The notes beneath the pieces are model-generated. The model was not told where the DNA came from and made no database searches. It worked only from the letters and a program-made list of their open reading frames with translations. DNA of 14,520 nt from Dehalococcoidia bacterium UBA2158 (GTDB lineage Bacteria; Chloroflexota; Dehalococcoidia; Lucifugimonadales; UBA3495), in NCBI GenBank assembly GCA_002328185.1, contig DCWQ01000004.1, forward strand, positions 1-14,520, read 5' to 3'. Made by a program: the position numbers and the translations under genes. The number at the start of each line of letters is the position of its first letter. The first letter of the stretch is position 1. Below are positions 1 to 6,949 of this stretch, piece after piece.

Positions 1-48
1 CCGGCTGTAGTGGGTTCGTGCCCGGCAGCGGTTTGACGGGGCTCACCA

Positions 49-71
49 CGAACGGGTTTCTGGCCCGTTCG
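49..71. other. Small inverted repeat (possible end-of-gene hairpin)
   Basis: The arms cgaacggg (49-56) and cccgttcg (64-71) form a perfect 8-bp stem with a 7-nt loop. No T-run follows on either strand. It could be the remains of a terminator for a gene to the left of the window, but there is no coding evidence in 1-165 to tie it to. Confidence 0.3.
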
Positions 72-75
72 GTTT

Positions 76-105
76 GCCTGGATTTCTGTCGTCGCAGGAA
101 TGACG
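76..105. repeat. Possible degenerate palindromic interspersed repeat
   Basis: The stretch reads cctggattt, then ctgtcgtcgcag, then gaatgacg. It resembles the short palindromic 'CGTCATTCCTGCG...AATCCAGG' elements scattered between genes in many bacterial genomes. The two arms pair only imperfectly here, and no second copy is visible in the window, so the call rests on general resemblance. Confidence 0.25.
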
Positions 106-139
106 AAAAAAACGGGGCTGTCTCGCGGCAGCCCCGTTT
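106..139 (-). terminator. Rho-independent terminator of the dienelactone hydrolase gene
   Basis: Perfect 11-bp stem with arms 110-120 and 129-139 around an 8-nt loop (121-128). On the minus strand the stem is followed by a run of seven T residues (plus-strand A-run 106-112). It lies 27 bp beyond the stop codon of the leftward hydrolase gene, the expected position for its intrinsic terminator. Confidence 0.9.
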
Positions 140-165
140 CGTATCCGTCGTGGATGTTGCCTTTT

Positions 166-909
166 TTAGCTGAGGTGCTTTCCGAAGAAGGAGATCACCT
201 TTTCCCAGCCGTCGGTGGCGGCTTCCTGGTGGTAGCTGGGTCGGTCCACTGCGAAGAAACCGTGGCCAGCGCCGGGGTACATGTGGAACTCATAGTTCTT
301 GTTCAGGCGCTTGAGTTCCGCCTCAGTCTCGGCTACGTCGGCCGGCGATGGCCGGCCGTCTTCTTCTCCAAACAGTCCCAACATGGGACAACTCAACCCA
401 TCCGTGAAATCGATCGGCCAGGCAGGCATGGCTGGGGTAAGCTCGTCATTGCCCTTGGTTACGCCGCCGCCCCAGCAGTCCACTGCGGCGTTGACGTTGT
501 CCAGGGTGCAGGCGCCCAGATAGGTCTGGCGTCCGCCGGAGCAGAACCCGATCAGGCCAACCTTACCGTTGACATAAGGCAAGCTGCGGAGATAGTCCAT
601 CGAGGCTGCAACGTCGCCCATGGTGCGGACGTCGGGCATGCCGCCGGCCTCGCGGATGCTGGTGCTATTCTCGGTGGGAGAGCCCTTGCCCTCGCGGAAG
701 TGCAGGTTGGGCGAGATGGTTGCGAAGCCGTTATAGGCCAGCTTGCGGGCCATCTCTTTGGAAGCTGCGTCCCAGCCGGGCATGTGGTGAATCAGGACCA
801 CACTGCCGACGGGGCCGGCGCCGAGGGGCCGGGCCAGGTAGGCGTCTATCTGGGTGCCCTCGTGTCCATTGATCTGTACGGTTTCGGCTATCAGTCCTTC
901 GTACGGCAT
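166..909 (-). CDS. Dienelactone hydrolase family protein
   Basis: 247-residue alpha/beta hydrolase of the dienelactone hydrolase family, cytosolic (no signal peptide). The family hydrolyses lactones and esters, classically dienelactone to maleylacetate in chlorocatechol breakdown; the substrate here is unknown. The catalytic triad is visible: nucleophile Cys123 in GFCSGG, Asp184 in GEEDGRPSP, His216 in GAGHGF. The strand-turn LIHHMPGWD (39-47) and the length suit the family. The start is set at ATG 909: a longer frame begins with TTG at 924, but its first codons are the ribosome-binding site itself (GGGAGGA at 916-922, 6 nt upstream of this ATG). It has its own promoter (997-1025) and terminator (106-139), so it is probably monocistronic. 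A decayed paralogue lies directly upstream on the same strand and retains the same layout. Confidence 0.93.
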   Translation of the reverse strand: MPYEGLIAETVQINGHEGTQIDAYLARPLGAGPVGSVVLIHHMPGWDAASKEMARKLAYNGFATISPNLHFREGKGSPTENSTSIREAGGMPDVRTMGDVAASMDYLRSLPYVNGKVGLIGFCSGGRQTYLGACTLDNVNAAVDCWGGGVTKGNDELTPAMPAWPIDFTDGLSCPMLGLFGEEDGRPSPADVAETEAELKRLNKNYEFHMYPGAGHGFFAVDRPSYHQEAATDGWEKVISFFGKHLS

Positions 910-996
910 GAATAGTCCTCCCAATTTTACTTGTGTATGTGATTCCCCGAAACCATTTTGGTCCCGGTGTGCCCCCGTTGCCAGAGGGCAGGCAGT

Positions 997-1025
997 AGAT
1001 TACTACCGGTGGCGGGCCGAGTCAA
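997..1025 (-). promoter_or_regulatory. Sigma-70-type promoter of the dienelactone hydrolase gene
   Basis: On the minus strand, TTGACT (-35, 1020-1025), a 17-bp spacer and TAATCT (-10, 997-1002) lie about 90 bp before the start codon. The same arrangement, with the same 17-bp spacer and the shared core CCGGTAGTAA, recurs upstream of the decayed paralogue (1890-1918). This conservation supports a functional element rather than a chance match. Confidence 0.6.
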
Positions 1026-1062
1026 TCTGCGCGGAGGAGCTCTGCGGCGATACGTAAGCACC

Positions 1063-1810
1063 TTAGCCTAAACTTAGGTGCTTGCCGAAGAATCCAATCA
1101 CCGTTTCCCAACCATAGGTGGCCGCTTCTTGGCGATAGCCAGGGCTGTCCACGATGGGGAAATGGTGGCCAGCGCCAGGGTACGTATGGAACTAGAAGTT
1201 CTTGTTCAGCCGCTTCAACTCAGCCTCCGTTTCGGCGACATCAGCCGGTGAAGGTCTATCGTCGTCTTCCCCGAACAGGCCTCGTATCGGACAGTTGTGT
1301 CCTTCAGTAAATTCGATGGGCCAGCGGGGCCTGCCTGGGGTCGGCTCGTCATTCCCCTTGGTCACGCCGCCGCCCCACAATCGACTGCCGCATCCACGTT
1401 GTCTAGGATGCAAGCGCCAAGATACACCAGGCGTCCGCCGATGCCGAAGCCGATGAACCCCACCTTGCCGTCGACGTAGGGCAAGCCGCGCAGATGCTGC
1501 ATCGCGCCTTGCACGTCGCCCATTCTGCGGTCATCGGGCATTCCGCCCGACTCGCGGACACTAACGCTATTCTCCTGCGAGGTGACCTCGCCCGCGCGGA
1601 AATGCATGTTGGCCGCGATAGTGGCCAAGCCGTTATAGGCCAACTTCCGGGTCGTCTTTTTGATGGCCGCATCCCACCCGACCATGTAATGGATCAAAAC
1701 GACGCCACGCACAGGCCCCGCTCCCAGTGGTCAGGCTAGGAAGCGTCGATCTGGTCTCCTTCATGTCCGTTGAAGAGCACCGTCTCCGCGATCATACCTT
1801 CGTATTTCAT
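1063..1810 (-). pseudogene. Decayed tandem copy of dienelactone hydrolase
   Basis: This is a full-length relic of the neighbouring hydrolase, recognisable from MKYEGMIAETV at 1810 to FFGKHLS before the TAA at 1063-1065. Comparison with the intact copy shows four disabling changes. There is a 1-nt deletion near 1742, an in-frame TGA (1731-1733) where the intact copy has Arg, a 1-nt deletion near 1376 in the segment matching VDCWGGGVTKG, and an in-frame TAG (1192-1194) replacing Glu in LNKNYEF. In addition, the nucleophile motif GFCSGG has become GFGIGG, so the catalytic Cys is lost. His is retained in GAGHHF. Loss of the nucleophile together with four separate lesions points to long decay rather than sequencing error. 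A hairpin (arms 1056-1063 and 1076-1083) covers its stop codon but has no T-run. Confidence 0.9.
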
Positions 1811-1889
1811 AAATAGACTTTCCTGACTGCAACAGATTTTGGAGCCGCTTTTGCTTCCAACGCCCGCCTATCGAGGCTCGGCAGGCAGA

Positions 1890-1918
1890 CGGTTACTACC
1901 GGCGAAGGGCGGCGTCAA
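1890..1918 (-). promoter_or_regulatory. Duplicated promoter of the hydrolase pseudogene
   Basis: TTGACG (1913-1918), a 17-bp spacer and TAACCG (1890-1895) on the minus strand mirror the promoter of the intact hydrolase. The flanking GATTGAC, CCGGTAGTAA and CTGCCTGCC blocks are shared. The -10 is weaker than in the intact copy, consistent with drift after the gene was lost. Confidence 0.45.
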
Positions 1919-1982
1919 TCACCGCTGTTTTCCACACCTGATTGGCCGGATTCGACGCCAGATCATTGGACCGTTTCTGTCG

Positions 1983-2022
1983 TTGGCATTGCCGAACGTA
2001 GGAGGCTATAATGCGCCCAACC
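1983..2022 (+). promoter_or_regulatory. Promoter of the flavin monooxygenase operon, with conserved GCGCCCAACC tail
   Basis: TTGGCA (1983-1988), an 18-bp spacer and a perfect TATAAT (2007-2012) lie about 50 bp before the first gene of the rightward operon. The ten bases after the -10, GCGCCCAACC (2013-2022), are identical to those after the -10 of the ferredoxin promoter at 6469-6484. This is a second line of support for both. Confidence 0.7.
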
Positions 2023-2059
2023 ATTCACGGGGTTCAATCAGCTAGGAGTGTAGAACAAC

Positions 2060-3223
2060 ATGCCTCTCCCAGAACGGATGAAATTCGGAATATTCATGGG
2101 ACCTTTCCACCGGGTTGGTGAAAATCCCACATTGGCCATCGATCGCGACCTGGAATTGGTCCAGTGGCTGGACCAATTGGGCTTTGACGAAGCATGGATC
2201 GGCGAACACCACAGCGCCGGATGGGAGACCATCTCATCCCCTGAGCTATTCATGGCCGTGGCCGCCGACCGCACCAAGCACATCAAACTGGGCTCCGGAG
2301 TAATCAGCCTGCCCTACCACCATCCCTTCATGGTCGCCAACCGGATGGTCCAGCTAGACCACATGAGTCACGGACGGGTGATGATGGGCGTGGGCCCCGG
2401 CGCGCTGCCCGGCGACGCCTATATGCTGGGCATCGACCCCACCAAGCAGCGCCAGCGTATGGACGAAGCCTTGGGCGTCATCCTGCGCCTGATGACCGAG
2501 ACCGAGCCGATCACCTATAAGAGTGACTGGTTTGAACTCCAAGAAGCTATGCTGCAACTCCGTCCCTTCACCAAGCCCACCATGCACATCTCCGTGGCCT
2601 CGGTGCAGTCGCCGGCTGGCGTCGCCCTGGCTGGCAAGTACGGCACATCGGTCCTGACAATAACACGGCCGAGAGACCCGGGCGCGCCGGAATCGGATCT
2701 GGCCGGACTGTGGGCCGTCGCCGAAGAGTCGGCCGCCGAGCACAACCAGGTGGTCAACCGCGACGATTGGCGTCTGGTGCTCCCCGTGCACGTCGCCGAG
2801 ACCCGGAAAGAAGCCTTTGAACAGGCACGGATTGGCGCGGGCCGCTACCAGGCTGAGTATTTCGAACACACCATGGGCCGGGACCCGGTCATCGACGGAC
2901 CCCCTGAAAAGATCATCGACGCCATGGTGGACAACGGAACCTGGATAATCGGCGACCCCGACGACTGCATCGCCAGCATCCGCAAGCTGGAAGAGCGGAG
3001 TGGCGGCTTCGGCGGTTTCATGGTCCAGACCATAGACTGGGCGCAGCGGGAGCAAGTCATGCACAGCTTCGAACTTCTGGCCCGGTACGTGATGCCGGTA
3101 TTCCAGGGCACGACGCTCAGCACCGCTGCATCGAACCAATGGGCTTTCGAGCACCGGGACGTTCTGACCGCTGGCCGGGTGCGGGCCATCGACCGCGCAA
3201 AGTCCGACTACGCTACCCGTTAA
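2060..3223 (+). CDS. LLM-class (luciferase-like) flavin-dependent monooxygenase
   Basis: 387-residue TIM-barrel flavoenzyme of the bacterial luciferase superfamily. Members use reduced FMN or F420 to oxidise organic substrates; the substrate cannot be told from sequence. Family hallmarks are MKFGIF at the first strand, FDEAWIGEHH (43-52), the IKLGSGVISLPYHHPFMVA strand-loop, and LDHMSHGR followed by a VGPGALPGDA loop. The C-terminus continues about 40 residues past the barrel (MPVFQ onwards). The start at ATG 2060 has AGGAG at 2044-2048; the 11-nt spacing is long, and the internal Met7 has no better site. It is first in an operon with an MDR reductase (15-nt gap) and an FAD oxidase (3-nt gap). 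The length and motifs resemble the alkanal/limonene-monooxygenase-like group rather than the shorter F420 group represented by the second LLM gene of the window. Confidence 0.92.
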   Translation: MPLPERMKFGIFMGPFHRVGENPTLAIDRDLELVQWLDQLGFDEAWIGEHHSAGWETISSPELFMAVAADRTKHIKLGSGVISLPYHHPFMVANRMVQLDHMSHGRVMMGVGPGALPGDAYMLGIDPTKQRQRMDEALGVILRLMTETEPITYKSDWFELQEAMLQLRPFTKPTMHISVASVQSPAGVALAGKYGTSVLTITRPRDPGAPESDLAGLWAVAEESAAEHNQVVNRDDWRLVLPVHVAETRKEAFEQARIGAGRYQAEYFEHTMGRDPVIDGPPEKIIDAMVDNGTWIIGDPDDCIASIRKLEERSGGFGGFMVQTIDWAQREQVMHSFELLARYVMPVFQGTTLSTAASNQWAFEHRDVLTAGRVRAIDRAKSDYATR

Positions 3224-3238
3224 TAGGTTCAAATAGCC

Positions 3239-4213
3239 ATGAAAGCTGTTTGGTACGAGCAGAACGGCGGGGCGGAGATACTCCAGTATGGCGACATGCC
3301 CGACCCCGAACCGGGGCCGGGCGAGGTCCGGGTCAAGGTCGCAACTTCGGGCGTTAACCCCTCCGACTGGAAACGACGTCAGGGTCTGACCGCCAGTATC
3401 GGATTTCCCAGGGTGATTCCCAACCAGGACGGGGCCGGGATGATCGACGCCGTGGGCGATGGCGTCGACTCGTCGCGTATCGGTGAGCGGGTCTGGCTGT
3501 TCGAGTCACAATTCGGCCGGGCATTCGGCACAGCGGCGGAGTACACGGCCCAACCCAGCGGCCATGCCATCCATCTTCCCGACAACACCGACTTCGCGGC
3601 GGCGGCAGGACTGGGTGTACCCGCCATGACCGCACACCGCTGCGTGTTCTCCGATGGCCCAGTCACGGGCAAGACCGTCTTGGTCACCGGAGGTGCAGGC
3701 GCTGTCGGTCGCTACGCGATTCAACTGGCCAAGCTGGGCGGCGCTGCGATTATCAGCACCGTGAGCTCAGACGAGAAAGCCCAGATAGCGCGGGATGCTG
3801 GGGCAGACCACACCATCAACTACCGTGAAGAGAACGTTACTGAACGCATCATTGAACTGAGCAATAGCGCCGGGGTGGACCTGGTCGTCGAGGTCGACAT
3901 GGCGGCCAATTTCCCGGTGAGCCAGCAGGTGTTGAAACGGTCCGGGGTGTTGGCCGTCTATTCAGGGGGCAGCTCCCAAGCCCCAGCAGTGCCCCTCAGT
4001 TTCAAATCCACCAATGTCACGGTACGCATGGTTTTGGTCTACGACATGCCGGAGGTCGCTAAAGCAGCCGCGGTGGCCGACATCACATCCTGGTTGGAGC
4101 AGGGCAAGCTAACTCCCTTCGCCGGCCCCCACTTTTCTCTGGAGGGCTTGAAAGACGCCCATCTGGCCGTTGAGCACGGCGCCATCGGCAAAGTAGTGGT
4201 CGACGTCAGCTAA
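3239..4213 (+). CDS. Quinone-oxidoreductase-type MDR (zinc-free medium-chain) dehydrogenase
   Basis: 324-residue NADPH-dependent oxidoreductase of the quinone reductase/QOR branch of the medium-chain dehydrogenase superfamily, cytosolic. The N-terminal GroES-like domain opens with MKAVWYEQNGGAEIL and contains GEVRVKVATSGVNPSD (28-43). The Rossmann domain holds the dinucleotide loop VTGGAGAVG (149-157) and the typical AGADHTINYREE (187-198). The structural and catalytic zinc ligands of alcohol dehydrogenases are absent, as in quinone reductases. Likely reaction: NADPH-driven reduction of a quinone or enone. The start lies 15 nt after the upstream stop, with no strong ribosome-binding site, suggesting coupling to the monooxygenase. 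A monooxygenase-reductase-oxidase trio suggests stepwise oxidation of one substrate class; that is inference. Confidence 0.92.
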   Translation: MKAVWYEQNGGAEILQYGDMPDPEPGPGEVRVKVATSGVNPSDWKRRQGLTASIGFPRVIPNQDGAGMIDAVGDGVDSSRIGERVWLFESQFGRAFGTAAEYTAQPSGHAIHLPDNTDFAAAAGLGVPAMTAHRCVFSDGPVTGKTVLVTGGAGAVGRYAIQLAKLGGAAIISTVSSDEKAQIARDAGADHTINYREENVTERIIELSNSAGVDLVVEVDMAANFPVSQQVLKRSGVLAVYSGGSSQAPAVPLSFKSTNVTVRMVLVYDMPEVAKAAAVADITSWLEQGKLTPFAGPHFSLEGLKDAHLAVEHGAIGKVVVDVS

Positions 4214-4216
4214 GGC

Positions 4217-5350
4217 ATGACCAACTCTCAGAACAACCTAGACGGAACAGTGGCCGTGATCGGCGGCGGGGTAGTGGGCTTTTTCATCGCCTACCGGATG
4301 GCCTTGTTGGGCGTGCCGGTGACCCTGGTTGAGCAGGCGGGGCCGGGATCGGGGGCAACGGGCAATTCGGCGGGAAACATTCAGCCTGCATCGGGTGACG
4401 ACGACGCCTACAAGATAACTCTGGGGGCCGAGAGCCTGGCGCTGTGGCGCAAACATCTGCCCCAGATCAAAGAGGCCGGTGGAATAGACTACCAGGAACA
4501 AGATACCCGCTACCTCTACGCGTCCATCAACGAGGACGAGGAAAGCGAGGTCCGCCGCATACTAGACGACGTTCAGGCCGCCGGGCTCCACGCCGAATGG
4601 GTGGACGGCCCAACGGCCCGTGAGATGGAGCCCCGGCTTTCTCAGTCAATAACCGGCGGAATGCTCCACCAGGACTGCATCCAGATGGACCCTAAGCTGT
4701 TCATGGCAGCCTTCGCCAACGCTGCCGAGGCAGCAGGGGTGACGATACAACGCCAGGTGCAAGCAGTGGGGCTAACCGTTGCCGGCGGACGCGTCCGTGG
4801 CATCAAACTTCTGGACGGCAACACGCTGGAGTGTGCGTCGGCCGTCTTGGCCACTGGCGCCTGGACGCTGAGAGTTATGTCTGACTGGCTGGGCTACGAC
4901 CTGCCAGTGGAGCCCTATGGCTTGCAGAAGCTGCATCTTGGCTTGGGCATGGCAGCGCCACTGAACTGCGCGGTCCGCTGGAACGGGGTGAACATCGTCT
5001 GCCGAAGAGACGGTCTGGTGCATGCCGGGAGCAGGTTCGACCCTGCGGGATTCGACTCCCAACCCTCCCCAGACACCCAAAGATGGCTGCTGGAACAGGT
5101 GGCCGAGATAATGCCCGGTTTCAAGCCTACAGGGGTTCAGAACATCGCCGCGTTCGCTGCCTCCACGCCGGCCCGCGTCCCGCTGGTCGGACGGCTACCC
5201 GGCATCGACGGGGTATACCTCTCCGTTCCTAGCACCGATGGGTTCCTTATGGCGGCGGTGCTCGCCGACATGATTGCGGATTTATTGGTCAACGGCAAGA
5301 CTCACCCGTTGATGAAACGCAGCCCCCTAGCCCAAGCAAAACCCCGCTAA
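4217..5350 (+). CDS. FAD-dependent oxidoreductase (DAO/DadA-glycine oxidase family)
   Basis: 377-residue flavoenzyme of the D-amino-acid oxidase/glycine oxidase/DadA family, which oxidises amines or amino acids to imino products. The N-terminal FAD-binding fold is clear: TVAVIGGGVVG (11-21) with the GxGxxG turn, the acidic residue ending strand 2 (LVEQ, E39), then GSGATGNSAGNIQP (44-57), typical of the family. A second nucleotide-side strand, SAVLATGAWT, sits near residue 211. The C-terminal substrate/FAD segment is TPARVPLVGRLPGIDGVYLSVPSTDGFLMA. Here SVPSTDG stands where relatives usually have a GH-x-G-G type loop, so the substrate may be atypical. It is cytosolic by sequence. It begins 3 nt after the MDR stop, so it is the third gene of the operon. 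No T-rich terminator follows; a 7-bp hairpin (accattt/aaatggt) lies near 5427-5442. Confidence 0.9.
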   Translation: MTNSQNNLDGTVAVIGGGVVGFFIAYRMALLGVPVTLVEQAGPGSGATGNSAGNIQPASGDDDAYKITLGAESLALWRKHLPQIKEAGGIDYQEQDTRYLYASINEDEESEVRRILDDVQAAGLHAEWVDGPTAREMEPRLSQSITGGMLHQDCIQMDPKLFMAAFANAAEAAGVTIQRQVQAVGLTVAGGRVRGIKLLDGNTLECASAVLATGAWTLRVMSDWLGYDLPVEPYGLQKLHLGLGMAAPLNCAVRWNGVNIVCRRDGLVHAGSRFDPAGFDSQPSPDTQRWLLEQVAEIMPGFKPTGVQNIAAFAASTPARVPLVGRLPGIDGVYLSVPSTDGFLMAAVLADMIADLLVNGKTHPLMKRSPLAQAKPR

Positions 5351-5544
5351 CCCTCTTCCTGCTCTTCTCACGCTCTCCGATGCCCTGAGCTGAAATAGGC
5401 TCGATAATCGCTATTAAGCCCGTAACCATTTAGAAATGGTATATAGCATGGATTCCCCAGGGCCGTGGGCTTGAGGCGGACATCCCGTGGCGCATATCTG
5501 TCCCACTGTATAAACGCTCACCTTTACACGAAAGTGTGATAGAT

Positions 5545-6236
5545 ATGGAGCAACTCTACGTACTGGTCGCGGACGACTCTGCATTCATGCGGATAGCCTA
5601 CAAACGGGTCCTTGAATCCCATCTCTGACTAAGAATAGTAGCTATGGCGGGCAACGTCGAAGAAGCGACCAGATGGCCGGAGAGGCGGTGCCGGACGTGG
5701 CGATCTTGGACGTGTGGATGCCCAAGGTAGACGGAATCCAGGCGGCCCACGACATTCGAAATCAGAACCCGGACTCGGCTATCGTGGTCATCTCGTCCTA
5801 TGAAGACTTGAACCTCGTTACCGACCTGATGCAGAACGGCGTGGAGCGGAAGGCCTATCTGTCCAAGGATTCGATCTCCGACATCACGGACCTCGTCGGT
5901 ATCGTTGACGCTGTCCACGAGGGCCACACCGTATTGGACTCAGGGATTGTTCAGAGGATGGCCTGTCTTTACTACAAGCACTCAGCCATACTCGGCACGG
6001 ATTCGAACGAAGTCGAGCAGGACATTTTGGGCCTCATGACAGAGGGATACGACGAGAACCACATCAGCGAGTTTCTACACCTTGACCGGTCTCAGGTGGT
6101 GGAATGTTTGGCGTCGCTTTACGAGAAATTAGGAATATTTAATGGGACGGCCGAAGAACAGCGCTTGCTTGCCATCCGGACCTTAGTGGGCCAGATACAC
6201 AAAGTCCCGTTGTCCGCGGCGTACGTCGTGAGCTAG
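5545..6236 (+). pseudogene. Broken NarL/FixJ-type response regulator
   Basis: Read in pieces, this is a two-domain response regulator. The receiver starts at ATG 5545 with YVLVADDSAFMRIAYKRVLESHL, carrying the acidic pair DD. An in-frame TGA (5626-5628) interrupts it, then the same frame resumes as LRIVAMAGNVEEATR. A 1-nt deletion at about 5674 shifts the frame to AGEAVPDVAILDVWMPKVDG, with the phospho-acceptor Asp in ILDVWMP. The switch Ser-Ser (VVISSYED) and conserved Lys (YLSKDS) follow. A degenerate LuxR-type helix-turn-helix closes the protein (EQDILGLMTEGYDENHISEFLHLDRSQVVECLASLYEKLGI in parts). The stretch from 5673 alone stays open for 187 codons, but lacks the receiver's first strand and acidic pair and has no ribosome-binding site. 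No histidine kinase lies nearby. A stop plus a frameshift makes sequencing error possible but less likely than decay. Confidence 0.75.
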
Positions 6237-6445
6237 CCCGTCCCGACGAACAACAGCAATAGACATGCAAAATCGCCTCCGCGAAAAGGGCTGGCGAGTC
6301 AGCGCACCGGCCGCAAGGTCAGATGGCAGGAAGCCATTGCGTTTGAGCCTGGGAAAGAACCGGCCGAGTTTGCCGGGTGGGCCGCGCAAGGCCTTCCGCC
6401 GGCAGAAGTGGTGCCGAACGAACCACTCTGGCTCTCGCCACTCAG
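6237..6445. other. Intergenic region with no convincing gene
   Basis: This is the first part of the 364-base gap between the response regulator relic and the ferredoxin gene. A 68-codon open frame here (6265-6471) is Arg/Pro-rich, has no recognisable domain or ribosome-binding site, and runs through the promoter, so it is not called. Short GC-rich inverted repeats are present (for example around 6375-6405), but none resembles a known RNA family. The remainder of the gap is promoter and leader. Confidence 0.5.
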
Positions 6446-6484
6446 TTGACCGCCCCGTACCCCACTGGTAGAATGCGCCCAACC
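6446..6484 (+). promoter_or_regulatory. Strong sigma-70-type promoter upstream of the ferredoxin gene
   Basis: TTGACC (6446-6451), a 17-bp spacer and TAGAAT (6469-6474) form a near-consensus promoter. The following GCGCCCAACC (6475-6484) matches base for base the segment after the -10 of the promoter at 2007-2022. Transcription from about 6481 would give a leader of roughly 120 nt before the ferredoxin start. Confidence 0.75.
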
Positions 6485-6534
6485 TGGTAATCAGGCTGGA
6501 TACCAGGCACAACAACCAAGTCGCTAGACTTGGT
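6483..6534 (+). promoter_or_regulatory. Tandem hairpins in the ferredoxin 5' leader
   Basis: Two adjacent perfect stems lie just after the predicted transcription start. The first is cctggta (6483-6489) with taccagg (6501-6507), around an 11-nt loop. The second is accaagtc (6515-6522) with gacttggt (6527-6534), around the tetraloop gcta. About 65 nt follow before the ATG. No T-run follows, so they are not terminators. They could stabilise the transcript or form a cis-regulatory leader, but I recognise no known riboswitch class. Confidence 0.45.
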
Positions 6535-6600
6535 GAAACCGGCTGGAGTCCTCTGCTTATCATCACGGCCCAAACGCTCTATCTGCGGGGTTTAACCAAC

Positions 6601-6825
6601 ATGGCAAGAAAGATATCCGTGTCCGTTGACCACGACATCTGCGTGGGCAATGCAATGTGCATCACCATCGCAACCAAAGCCTTCGATTTGAACGCGGAGC
6701 GGCAAGCGCAGTCCGCCAATCCCGACGGCGACACTGAAGAACTGATCTTGGAGGCCGCCGAGAACTGCCCGGTGGCGGCCATCACGGTTACCGACGCCGA
6801 CACAGGTGAACAACTTTTCCCTTAG
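6601..6825 (+). CDS. Single-cluster ferredoxin ([3Fe-4S]/[4Fe-4S], P450-associated type)
   Basis: 74-residue electron-carrier protein. The cluster ligands are visible as CVGNAMC (Cys14 and Cys20, with Asn17 where a fourth ligand would sit) and Cys56 in ENCPVAAI. Three cysteines with a non-Cys residue at the variable position is the pattern of the small ferredoxins of actinobacterial type that usually serve cytochrome P450s and mostly carry [3Fe-4S]. Length and the C-terminal PVAAITV strand suit that family. No P450 is present in the window. The next gene on the strand is a flavin monooxygenase, but a likely terminator (6864-6898) separates them. The partner is therefore unknown. The start ATG 6601 has only a weak purine stretch (cgggg) upstream; a long structured leader precedes it. 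Confidence 0.88.
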   Translation: MARKISVSVDHDICVGNAMCITIATKAFDLNAERQAQSANPDGDTEELILEAAENCPVAAITVTDADTGEQLFP

Positions 6826-6863
6826 TGGACCGCTAACTGACCACGCACGAAACCGGCTCATGG

Positions 6864-6898
6864 AGCCCTCCTTTGCAGCGGCGTAGGGGAGGGCTTTT
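6864..6898 (+). terminator. Probable Rho-independent terminator after the ferredoxin gene
   Basis: The stem agccctcc (6864-6871) with ggagggct (6888-6895) is a perfect 8-bp, GC-rich helix with a 16-nt loop, and is followed by a short T-run (6895-6898). The loop is long and the T-run short, so termination may be partial and allow read-through into the monooxygenase 50 bp downstream. Confidence 0.55.
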
Positions 6899-6949
6899 GA
6901 TTTGGCCACAAAACCGCCGACAACAAACCAACACCCTCTTAGGTGAGTC

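Noticed and set aside
100..915. A 271-codon open frame on the plus strand opposite the dienelactone hydrolase
   Set aside because: It is the antisense of a well-supported hydrolase gene with a full catalytic triad, has no family resemblance, and crosses the hydrolase terminator.
1731..1733. UGA in the second hydrolase copy as a recoded codon
   Set aside because: It replaces Arg of the intact copy (a CGA to TGA change), and the gene has other frameshifts and a UAG.
2354..3232. A 292-codon open frame on the minus strand opposite the first flavin monooxygenase
   Set aside because: Antisense shadow caused by high GC at third positions; no recognisable domain or ribosome-binding site.
5626..5628. 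UGA in the response regulator as a selenocysteine codon
   Set aside because: It does not align with a Cys in receivers, no SECIS-like stem follows, and a frameshift 45 bases later shows the gene is broken.
6265..6471. A 68-codon open frame in the gap before the ferredoxin
   Set aside because: Low-complexity Arg/Pro-rich translation, no ribosome-binding site, and it overlaps the promoter.
6237..6600. A tRNA (including tRNA-Sec) or other known RNA gene in the largest gap
   Set aside because: No T-arm GGTTCRA-type motif with matching acceptor stem, and no core motif of RNase P, tmRNA, SRP or 6S RNA was found by eye.
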